DNA of 64,000 nucleotides from NCBI RefSeq assembly GCF_026745355.1, contig NC_079205.1, positions 50,621,072-50,685,071 of the forward strand, written 5' to 3'. Shown here in pieces: positions 53,588-62,650 of the stretch. This DNA is from Beta vulgaris subsp. vulgaris. Taxonomy: Eukaryota > Streptophyta > Magnoliopsida > Caryophyllales > Amaranthaceae. A program made the translations under genes and the position numbers. The notes below the pieces were generated by a model. It was not told the DNA's origin and searched no databases. It saw only the letters and a list, made by a program, of their open reading frames with translations. Position 1 is the stretch's first letter. The number at the start of each line of letters is the position of its first letter.

Positions 53588-55455
53588 GTTTCGGGAAAGT
53601 TCGATTCACATGATAGGAGGGCAAAGAAGGCGGGTTCACCTAATAAGAAGGTGAAGGCAAATGTTTCATGTGCAAAGAACCCATCTATTCCCGATCCAGA
53701 GGTGTTGTGAGGCTTCACTATTCCATGCTTTTGGTTGCATGAGTGAGCTAGTGATTTACCTGATGATAGTGCAATAGAGGTTGTTTTGGGGGCGCAATAT
53801 TTCCACTACATTGAGGAGTCATCGACATTCATTTTAAGGTCAATATCAAAGAATTCTTATGTGGGAAGAGTTATGTGTTTCCATGATACAAACTTTCGTG
53901 AGGTAATACATACTAAGTATTTTATATATGTTTAATAAGTTTTCAATTCAACTTCCATAATAAGTAAGTTTACTAGTAATCAATATCATTTCTCAGGTTA
54001 TTATACAATGAATTGACATCAAGTGGCCCAATAATGTTTGGTTGGTTATGTCCAAACATCTTACGAGATGACATTTGCTTGAAAAACAAAGTCAAAGTGA
54101 AAAATTACATCGAAATGAGTTTCAAAGCATATCTCGTTTAGGTGTTCATCATATCATCCTTGTCCCGTATTTCGAAAGTATGTTTATTAAACCCACTTTA
54201 CTTCTATTTATTCGATAATTAATTTCTAATTGTTCTATGATTACTACTATATTTCCCTTGTCGTTGTAGCGCTCATTGGACACTGGTTGCGATATGTTTG
54301 TCAACTAACCAAGTCTACCACTTTGATTCTTTGTGTCGAGAACCACCATGGTCCTACTACTCAAATAGTTGTTAAATAGGTAGTATGTACTTATTAATAT
54401 TTCATGATCTTATATTGATGTATTGATGTTGTGTGATGAAGAAAACTATTGGACAAGACTTGCAATAGCAAAGGCTCCTATTTGGATATCAGTCAAGGTA
54501 ATATGTGTAATTTGCTTGTCCATATATATATAAACATTTTTCGATACATATTGTACTTATACAAATCTAATATGAATTTCCATGGATGCATGTTTTGGTG
54601 AACTTTAATGTGTCCGCAATAAGATAATGGACGTGCATGTGGCTATTACGTGATAAGGTTCATATTCGATATCGTCAACCATTTCACTAACATCGAAGAT
54701 CTTCAAAAGGTATGTAACTTATTAGTATATTATGTTAGTTTAGATTAGATCGATGGGTAATAGAAAATTGCTTTAGAAACCAAAGTAGCACATATTTGCA
54801 ACACAAGTCATTTAGGCATATTTTGGCCTTTTAGGGTCCAACTATAAGATTTTGAGTCATTTGACCCCAAATTATTTTTGAACATGATAATATAAGGTAT
54901 TATATAACTATTATGTAGATTTTTAGGCTTGCATTAGTTGGTAGAATTTCGAGAACGTAAACATGATTTTAGGCCTATTTTGGTCGATTTGCGTCCAATT
55001 TGTACTTCTCGAGTCATTTAACCCCAAATTATTTTTGAACATGATAATATGAGGTATAATATAACTATTGTGTAGATTTTTACGCTTGCATTAGTTGTTG
55101 CTCGAATTTCGGGAACGAAAATGTGATTTTAGGCCTATTTTGGCCTTTTTGCGTCCAAGTACTAGATTTTGAGTCATTTAACTCCAATTTTTTTGTGAAT
55201 ATGACTATATAAGGTATAATATAATTAGTGTGTAGATTTTAACCTTCAATTTATTGTTGGTTGAATTTCGGGAAGGTATATGTAATTTTTAGAACTATTA
55301 ACTACGGTAAATGATTGAATTCTTATATTATGTGTTTTATTCCTTGGTTGTTTTGCAAGTTTTATATCAATAGAAGATTGAAGCGCTTCACCATGGAGGA
55401 ATTAAATGAAGTTCGGGATAAGTTGGAGACTTACCTTTGTGACGATTGCTTATGA
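53588..55455 (+). pseudogene. CACTA-4 gene, 3' exons with Ulp1-like protease remnant
   Basis: 53588-53905 encodes a basic linker, PSIPDPEVL, a F-W-L-H-E block, DLPDDSAIEVVLGAQYFHYI and ISKNSYVGRVMCFHD. 53997-54180 includes IKWPNNVWLVMSKHL and IILVPYFE. 54270-54335 has HWTLVAICLSTK followed by a DSLC-like piece. H-W-T-L-V is the catalytic-histidine motif of Ulp1/C48-type cysteine proteases found at the C-terminus of several plant transposon proteins. Small exons follow near 54440-54500 and 54620-54710, and the last near 55368-55455 has a RFTMEELNEVRDKLETYLCDD end. The catalytic cysteine cannot be placed with confidence. Confidence 0.55.
54795..55290 (+). repeat. ~157-bp intronic repeat array 3 of CACTA-4 (three copies)
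   Basis: Same unit and orientation, with markers near 54949, 55106 and 55265. It lies in the intron before the last exon (about 55368). Confidence 0.85.
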
Positions 55456-55594
55456 ACATTTTGGAAGGATTTTTATTTTCCTAATAATTTGTACACTTTT
55501 ATAAATTCTATGTACACATTTATACATCATTTCAATATATTTAAAGTTATTTAAAATTTATTTTTTATTACATTTCTGTTATTTTTTTGTGGAA

Positions 55595-56030
55595 GCGAGG
55601 TGTTTAGTGGAGGGAGGGGGCTTCCACGGTGGGGGGCTTGGCTGGGCTGGGCTAGGAGGTGGGTGTGCAGGGGTTGTGGGAGGTGAGCAGAGGGTTGTGG
55701 GAGGTGGGTAGAGGGGTGTGGGAGGTGGGCAAAGGGGTGTAGGAGGTGGTCTGTGGGTGGACATGTGGTCTGTTGGTAGGTAGGTGGGTGGATATGGGAT
55801 TGTGGGAGGTGGGCAGAGGGTGGGCAAGTGGTATGTGGGTGGGCAGGGATGGGGGAGGGATCTGCAGGGGGTTGGGATGGGGTGTGCAGGGATGGGGGAG
55901 GGGTGTGGGGGCAGGGTTGTAGGAGGAGTGTCAGGGGCAGGGGTGTGGGAAGTGGGCAGGTGGGCAGGGGTGTGGGTGTGAGGAGGTGGGTGTGGGGTGG
56001 GGTGGCAGCAGAGGGTGCTGGGGTTACTGG
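55595..56030. repeat. G-rich low-complexity tract near the 3' end of CACTA-4
   Basis: About 430 bp of GGGAGGTGGGCAGAGGG/GTGTGGG-type repeats on the plus strand, the complement of the tract at 50345-50858. A smaller G-rich patch of similar type lies at 49553-49645. Open frames over it are compositional artefacts. Confidence 0.9.
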
Positions 56031-56560
56031 CATCATGTCTGGCATTGGTTTTTTTTTAAAAAAAATTGTAATATGGTTGCGGTTTATAAAGAAACACAAC
56101 CCTTTTGATAATGAAGGGTTGCAGTTTTTTATTAAACTACAACCCTTCTAAAAGTGAAAGGATGCGGGTTTATTTCCTTAAACCGCAACCCTTCAAGTAC
56201 TGAAGGGTTGCGGTTTGTTTAAAAACTGCAACCTTTCCTTTTGGTTGAAGGGCTGCTACAGTAAGACCTGCTGGCCAAAAACGCATCCCTTGGACCCCTT
56301 TTGACCGTAGCCCTTGAGCTTTTTTCCTCTAGTGACTATTAAATTCGATGTGAGACTTTTTCCTGGAAAACTTAAGTGTCGATGGTCTGGACCATTCGAG
56401 GTGACTGATGTCAAGCCACATGGAGCAGTTGAAATTTCTAAGAATTGACGTGAGAAGGTCAAGGTGAATGGGCAACGCTTGAAGTTGTACCATGAGGGTG
56501 CTTTCATAGGCCTTGTAGAGGAGATTCGTTTTGAATCTACTCTTTCTTAGACATAATTGA

Positions 56561-57243
56561 TGAGGTAACATAGTCGTGCGGGACCTTCATAAACCAGCAT
56601 TTTGCGGGAGGCAACCCGTAACTTCTCTTCCCTTTAGTTAGATCTCTATCTTTTCCCTTTTTCTTTCTTTTCTTCTTACTTTTGCTCTTTTTAGTGAGTG
56701 GGTGAGAGGGTATTAATCTTCACTTGAAGGCTATTTAGTGCAGGGTGGTTAGTTTCCATGAGCCATGAGTTGCTCCGAGCAAAAACGAGACCAAGGCAAG
56801 CGTTGAAACGCAGTTACACAGTTAGCTCGATCGGGTCCGAGATAAACGTTGTTCAGAGCACAAAAAAGCTGAATAAATGTGCTCGCTCGTTCTGAGCGGG
56901 CAGGCTTGTCAACCTAAGATTTTTTGGAAAAGAAAGAAAAGAGTGCCTTCGTCCGATCAGGCCGGGTGACCCCCGCCCGATCGGGCCGCAACAAATTTCA
57001 GAAAAGCAAGTAAACCATTTCACACACCAGATCGGGCTCTTGCGCGAGTTCACGCGTAAAGAAAACCGACCCTTCACTTTTCTTCCTCATTCCTCTTTCA
57101 ATCCCTCCACTTCTTACTCTCTCTCCTCTCAAAATTCTCGCAAAACCCTAACTTCCCACTTCATCTTCTTCCTCCACCCTCCCATCCTTCATCTAATCTC
57201 TTACCTCCAATTAAATCTCCCACCTTCAAGAAATCACCTCCTT
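56561..57243 (+). mobile_element. Athila-like 3' untranslated region
   Basis: After the integrase end the sequence shows Athila-typical features: GCGGGAGGCAACCCG (about 56600), and CGATCGGG/CCCGATCAGGCCGG blocks (56825-57030). A CT-rich stretch runs from 57080 to the hAT insertion. No open envelope-like ORF is visible. The 3' LTR is not reached before other elements intervene. Confidence 0.65.
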
Positions 57244-57257
57244 CCTTCACCTAGGGG

Positions 57258-58137
57258 TAGGGGTGTAAGCGGACTACGAAAAGTCCATAGTCCAATCCAG
57301 TCCAGTCCAAACTTGTCGGACTGGACTAGACTGAAAAATTTCCGGACTGGACTCGGACTCAAATTTTCGAGTCCAAATATTTTTGGACTGGATTTGGACT
57401 CATCCCTTTGGAGTCCAATAAGTCCAGTCCAGTCCAAAAATATTTTTATATATAATATATATTCAATACATATATAATATATATATTAAAAAAAACTATA
57501 CTATTTTTAAAATTTTGGAGTTTTCAACCTTCCCTCACAAAATATTTCAACTGGCGCCAGACAATTTTACTTGGCGCCAGACTATTGCACTTAGCTCCAT
57601 TTGTTAAATAAGTAAATTATACTGACAGTACTGCAGTAGTAGGCTAGTAGTCGACTAATTCTATCTTACTTCACTCCTCAGTCCTTACTACTCACTTCCT
57701 CTTACTCTTCATTTTCTTTCTACCTCGATGTCTCGACTCTCGCGTTCTCTATTTCTCCCTCAGATTAATTCTCAGTCTCTCTGCTTCCTCTCAACTTAGA
57801 TAAGTAAATAAGCATCTAATTCACCTTTTATTCATAGTATTTTACTTTAATTTAAGCTTTCAATCTAATTTGTGGATATTGATAATTGAATCAGATGTCA
57901 AATGCTCAAGCATCTCAAAAAACGTTGTGTATCATTGAATCTAAATCGGAAAAAAAGATATAATAATCGGACTAGACTGGACTGGATTCAGACTCAAGAA
58001 AAAATTATCGGACTGGATTGGACTGGACTCAAAAAATATTTGGATCGGACTTGGACTCAATTTCTCGAGTCCAAAAAACTTTGGACTGGATTTGGATTTG
58101 GCAAAGTCCAATCCAATCCAATCCACTTACACCCCTA
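57258..58137. mobile_element. hAT-1, 880-bp non-autonomous hAT element inside the hAT-2 terminus
   Basis: Ends are TAGGGGTGTAAGCGGACT and CCACTTACACCCCTA, flanked by a perfect 8-bp CCTAGGGG (57250-57257 and 58138-58145). Subterminal GGACTGGACT/AGTCCAGTCC words are abundant at both ends (57275-57440 and 57970-58125). The interior holds two TGGCGCCAGAC copies near 57550-57585 and no coding sequence. Confidence 0.92.
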
Positions 58138-58365
58138 CCTAGGGGTGCTAATGAGCCTGACAAGCTCGCGAGCAGCTCGGGCTCGGCTCGGTCAAAGCTT
58201 GCCTCGTTGAAGCTTGGCTCGAGACTTAAAGTAGCCAAGCCGAGCTAGGCAAAGCTCGGCTCGTAAAGGTCGTGAACAACTCGATTATTATTTCATACTA
58301 AAAAAAATATTTTATATTAAAAATTGTTTATATATTAAAAAATTATTTATATATATTAAAAATTA

Positions 58366-58706
58366 TATTAAGTATATCTTTTAAGATATGGACTAAGGTA
58401 TATAATAGAAGCAAGATAAAAAGAAAAAGTAAAAACAATTAAAAAGGGTATTTTCATTAAGGTGTGATTGTTTGATCATTCTCAAAATTGAAATAGAAAG
58501 AGGAGAGAGAAACAAAAAGTGAGAATTCACGCATGGGGAGCAATGTTGCAAGATTGAAGCAAGTGAGAAAGAAATTTGGCTTTCTAGAGTACCACATTGG
58601 TGGAATAGGATGAGGGTGTGAGTTAGAGGCTTTATAAAAGAAATCTTTTACTCCCTAACTCTCTACCATTGGCCTGCTACTACTTGCTTGGCCATGCAAT
58701 AACAAG
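58366..58706 (+). repeat. hAT-2 internal direct repeat, copy 1 (interrupted by the solo LTR)
   Basis: The segment with TAAGGTGTGATTGTTTGATC, GGGAGCAATGTTGCAAGAT, AAATTTGGCTTTCTAGAGT and CTACTACTTGCTTGG matches copy 2 at 61905-62285. Its end is continued after the LTR at 61825-61900 (GACCTTAGACTTGCTTAG). Confidence 0.85.
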
Positions 58707-61700
58707 TGTAATATCCCAAAAATTTGAACTTTTCTAAATTAATTAATAATAATTGGTGATTAAAAATTTTCCTTTAATTATAAGGTATGACTAAATTTTT
58801 GTCACTCTATGACTATATCCACGTAATGATAATTAATTCGTTAAATAAATATATATTGCAAGTGCTGACAAGTTATGTTAGATTAAATAATTATATTAGC
58901 TAAAGCAAGAAAAGAAATAATAAAATTAACCACTAAAGCTTTCCAAGTACTACTACTCCAATAATAAAACAATTAATGCTATTAAGGATAAAAAGGAAAA
59001 GAGAAAGGAAAAGAAAAGGAAAAGAGAAAAGAAAAGGAAAAGAAAAAAAAAGAAAAAAAGAAAAAGAAAAACAAAAAGAAAAACAAAAACTCAACAACAG
59101 AATATTGTTTCATCAAACTTTTCAACCCATTTTCCTATTTTCTTCACCCAAGTACCCGACAATGGAGTTTTAACTCCACCCATGAATTGTTATTCACAAA
59201 CAAACTCTTCTTCAATTAAAAACCTCAATCCAAATCAAACCCATACTAAAATCTAATTTTTTATCAAAACAAACCCACCCTATTTCAGTTTTCTTCATCA
59301 AATCCACCCATCAAAATCAGAAAATTCAACCTCCATCAAGGCTATAAATAGCCATGGTTTCTCCGCCATTATCACTCACTCACAACTCCACTTAAATCCT
59401 CGCCGGAAAATGTCACCAAAAAACGCTCCCCAAGCGTTGGTTTTTTTCGCAATCCCTCTCTCTATTCTCTGTTTCGAGTTACCATAACTCGCACCACCAC
59501 CACCCTTCGGCCCGCGCACCACCGACGCACCATCCTCGCAGAGCCGCTGCACTTCCGCGCCTCCTGTGCGCCACCACCTCACCACCACACCGCCGCCTTC
59601 TCCCTCATTCTTCCGCCCTTCTTCTCCTCTCTCTCACGCCCCACCTCCCCACGATGCAGCCAGACCATTGCTGCTCGACGAAATCCGACGAGCCACCCCC
59701 CAGAACCATCGGATTTCGTGACGCCTGGCCACTGTTGCCGGAGCTCCACCACGTCGCCAACCTTCCTTTTCTTCCCTCCCCTGTTTTCGTGTCTGAGCAG
59801 AGGTATTGATATCTCTAACTTTGTTTTCATTCCTTTCATTTTGTTTAAATGTGTTAAGCCCAACATAAGCCATATTACTATTCAACTCATTGGGCCAAAA
59901 ATATGATTTTTTTTTTTCAATTTAAACTAATCTACAATACTCATCAATTTATTAGGCTTATTGAACTAATCAGTTAGATTACATGTTTATTTAATTTTTC
60001 TAATCAAGTAATAATAAGAACTAAACTAATTTAGTTAATTATCACCAATGGTTCACCTTATTTTGTAATATGAAACTGGTTAGACTTACCTAAGTTAGTA
60101 CATTAGATTATAAATTTATGATAACTATTTATGATTATTATTACGAATTGACAAGAAAACTTAGCAATAACGTCACTTAGTAATTATCAATTTACTTTGT
60201 AATCTGAAAATAATAAATGAATATTAGTAATTATGATTAGTTAGGCTACGATAACTTAAATTATTATAAACTTGTTGAAGCTAATAATTACTTATTAAAT
60301 TGAACAAGGTACCTAGTAGTATAAACATATGATAAGTTAAATTATAATTCTATTAATTATAGTAACGTAAGTAAAGTTAATTATAAAAGTTGAAATAATG
60401 AATCTTTGTAACATCACCAACGACCACTGTTTTAATTTATAAAATGACGAATATGTTTAAAAGGGGCCCTATGACTAGTGGAACGAAGTTTCGAACTAAA
60501 GGTTAACAGAGTATAACATGATCTTAATGTTCAATTTATAAAATACGAAATAGTTATAACAAGACGTTCATACTCACAAATAATGAATTACGACTTAGAC
60601 GTTAAGTTGTTAAGTAAAAGAGCCTGACTTTTATCAACCACCAAAGAATTAATATATAAACTCCTAAACCTCCTAAATGGACACATGATGGAAACGGATC
60701 AAGAAACTCAAATTTAGAATAAATATTAACAAGTCTTTTTATTAATCCCTTAATTGATTAGATTAAACGGAAAGGATATTACAGCCTCCCCCGGCTTTCA
60801 AGGTTATTAAGCAGGAATCCAGGTAACATCTATTGCTAACACCCACGATCCCCTTCGAAATGTGTTTATGAAATGATGTTTATAATTATGTTAAGATTTT
60901 GCATGTGATTCTTATATGGATTGTGGGATTAAATTGTTTTCGAATGATTTTCGTAAATGATGATCTTATGAGTTATTGATGCTCAAGTATGATTGATGAA
61001 AGACTATGGCTTATGCCGATGAATGCTAAACGAACAAACATGATAAATAAAAGTGAAAGAGGTTCTGGCAGTATAATGTTATGCTTATCTACTTTATGGT
61101 CGTGCACGTACCTTCGCACCCGTCGTACACCCGAAAAGGGAGCTGGGCTCCTTGAGGGGTACCGCATGCTATTTTGGTGCGAGCGGTGTATCCAAAAAGG
61201 GAGCGGGGCTCCTTGAGGACATCGCATGGTGGTGTATCCAAAAGGAGCTGGTCCTGGTCATGCATGGTATCAAAAGGGAGCTGGGCTCCTTGAGGATCAT
61301 CACAGGTGTACCCAAAAAGGGAGCTGGGCTCCTTGAGGGTCATCACATGTCTATACTCGCCAGTTACCAAGCTAAAAGATGAAAAGATAATGGGAACTTA
61401 TGAAGTATCAAGATGCTATTTATAAATGTTTACTTTGCTATTATTTCATTACGAATTTGAAATATGTTTTACTATATTCTCCTCCCTGTTTGCAAATAAA
61501 ATGAATTGAAATGAATTTACGCTGTTAGGGTAGTATGTTACTGAGCTTCGGCTCATGATGTTTTGTTTTCTATTTTAGCTATGAGCATAGCCATTGCAAG
61601 TGCGCTGTTAATAAGGAACATGTTCAAGGGAAAGTGAGCGGTATCTGGTGTTGGAGAAATTATTATTATTATTTGGGTCGAGTATTTATGTATAGATATC

Positions 61701-61819
61701 AAGGACTATTTAAGTTTGCATTGTATTAGTGGGCCATATCCCACATGCTTAAGTTCCATTTCCGCTGCAAGTATGTGCAATTGTGTTTTATTAAGGTTAT
61801 AAATTTTCGGGGCGTTACA
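58707..61819. repeat. Tekay-like Ty3/gypsy solo LTR, 3.1 kb
   Basis: It starts TGTAATATCCC and ends TTTTCGGGGCGTTACA, with ACAAG duplications at 58702-58706 and 61820-61824. Near the right end, TTTCCGCTGCAAGTATGTG followed by TTAAGGTTATAAATTTTCGG is typical of Tekay/Del-type LTR 3' ends in plants. It contains a purine-rich AAGGAAAAG-type run (58980-59095), a TATA-like GCTATAAATAGCC (59341-59353) and a ~60-bp minisatellite (about 61130-61345). The open frames at 59376-59906 are chance frames in a GC-richer leader. Confidence 0.85.
61130..61345. repeat. Short minisatellite in the solo LTR (GGGAGCTGGGCTCCTTGAGG)
   Basis: Four clear copies of CAAAAAGGGAGCTGGGCTCC plus TTGAGG and one degraded copy, spaced about 45-65 bp, each followed by a CATCRCATG-like word. 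The unit holds a short palindromic GGAGCtgGGCTCC. Confidence 0.85.
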
Positions 61820-61904
61820 ACAAGTTTTAGTTATATGACCTTAGACTTGCTTAGTGTTGAACCTTGAAGTTATATTCAAGCTCAAGCCGAGTTTTAAACT
61901 TATA

Positions 61905-62395
61905 TTAAGTATTTCTTTTAAGATATTAACTAAAGTATATAATAAAAAAAAAAAGATAAAAAGAAAAGGTAAAAATAATTTAAAAAAGGGTATTTACATT
62001 AAGGTGTGATTGTTTGATCATTCTCATACTTGAAATATATATAGGAGAGAGAAAGAAAACGTGGGAATAATTACTAAAGAGAATTCATGCATGGACAATG
62101 GGGAGCAATGTTGCAAGATGGAAGCAAGTGAGAAAGAAATTTGGCTTTCTAGAGTCCCACATCAGTGGAAGAGGATGAGGGTATGAGTTAGAGGCTTTAT
62201 AAAAGAAGCCTTTCACTTCCTAACTCTCTACCATTGGCCTGCTACTACTTGCTTGGCTATGCAATAACAAGCGTTAGTTATTGGGCCTTCAAACTAATAA
62301 ACGTTCGGTCCTAATGAACTATGACCTTAGATTTGCTTAGCGTTGAAACTTGAAGTTATATTCGAACTCGAGCCGAGTTGCAATTTTTGGACTCG
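61905..62395 (+). repeat. hAT-2 internal direct repeat, copy 2 (uninterrupted)
   Basis: Contains the same ordered blocks as copy 1 plus its continuation (GACCTTAGATTTGCTTAGCG), so it shows what the site looked like before the LTR insertion. Small indels separate the copies. Confidence 0.85.
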
Positions 62396-62650
62396 AACTC
62401 GAGCCTAGTTAGGTTCGGTTTTGGTTTGGCTCGTTAACACCCCTTAGCCGAGCCTAAAGGAGCTCACGAGTCGATCTTGTGCTGCAAATTCTAATCACGA
62501 GCTCGAGCCGAGCTTGGCTCCCCCAGGCTCGGCAAGCTCACGAGCCGAGCCAAGCCCATGAAAATTTAAACGAGCTTGAGCCGAGTCCCAGTGCTATTCG
62601 GGCTCGGCTAGCTCGATAAGCACCCCTACCTTGACCCTTTATTTTTTCTC

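Larger units (their letters stand above)
48803..56334 (+). mobile_element. CACTA-4, 7.5-kb CACTA element with a decayed multi-exon gene
   Basis: The termini are CACTAGAGGAAAAAAC (48803) and GCTTTTTTCCTCTAGTG (56334), with ACT duplications at 48800-48802 and 56335-56337 inside Athila integrase. Subterminal words AAGGGTTGCGGTTT/AAACCGCAACCCTT occur at 48820-49110 and 56070-56300. Inside are a CT-rich leader with a CTCA tetranucleotide run (about 49164-49190), G-rich and C-rich tracts, a multi-exon gene (about 50920-55455) and three intronic arrays of a ~157-bp repeat. Confidence 0.9.
47671..56560 (+). pseudogene. Athila-like integrase, split by CACTA-4
   Basis: The zinc-binding H-H-C-C part is at 47930-48080 (HCHSMPSGGH, then SGFYWPTIFKDA and CDACQRIGK). 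The catalytic core follows in changing frames: [14 protein letters not shown] (48120-48160), ISDGGSHF (near 48310) and NRKLKRIL-like remnants near 48430. The core runs to 48802, where CACTA-4 interrupts a D-D-K-V-L block. The C-terminus resumes at 56335 with [28 protein letters not shown] and VNGQRLKLYHEGAF. It ends with the Athila-type LREATRN tail. Confidence 0.83.
57252..62628. mobile_element. hAT-2, non-autonomous hAT element enclosing hAT-1 and a solo LTR
   Basis: The left end is TAGGGGTGCTAATGAGCC, intact at 58140 and with its first six bases also at 57252-57257, and the right end is GATAAGCACCCCTA (62628). The 8-bp duplications are CCTTCACC (57244-57251) and CCTTGACC (62629-62636), one mismatch apart. 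Subterminal DNA is rich in GAGCTCGGCTCG/CGAGCCGAGC words. Inside, a ~400-bp segment (58366-58706 plus 61825-61900) is repeated directly at about 61895-62395. No transposase is visible. Confidence 0.83.

Noticed and set aside
55551..56151. 182-codon Pro-rich minus-strand frame and 107-codon plus-strand frame
   Set aside because: Same compositional artefact over the G-rich tract at the CACTA-4 3' end.
59376..59906. Several short ORFs on both strands that could be a small host gene
   Set aside because: They lie inside an ACAAG-flanked solo LTR downstream of its TATA-like box. GC-rich leader sequence explains them.
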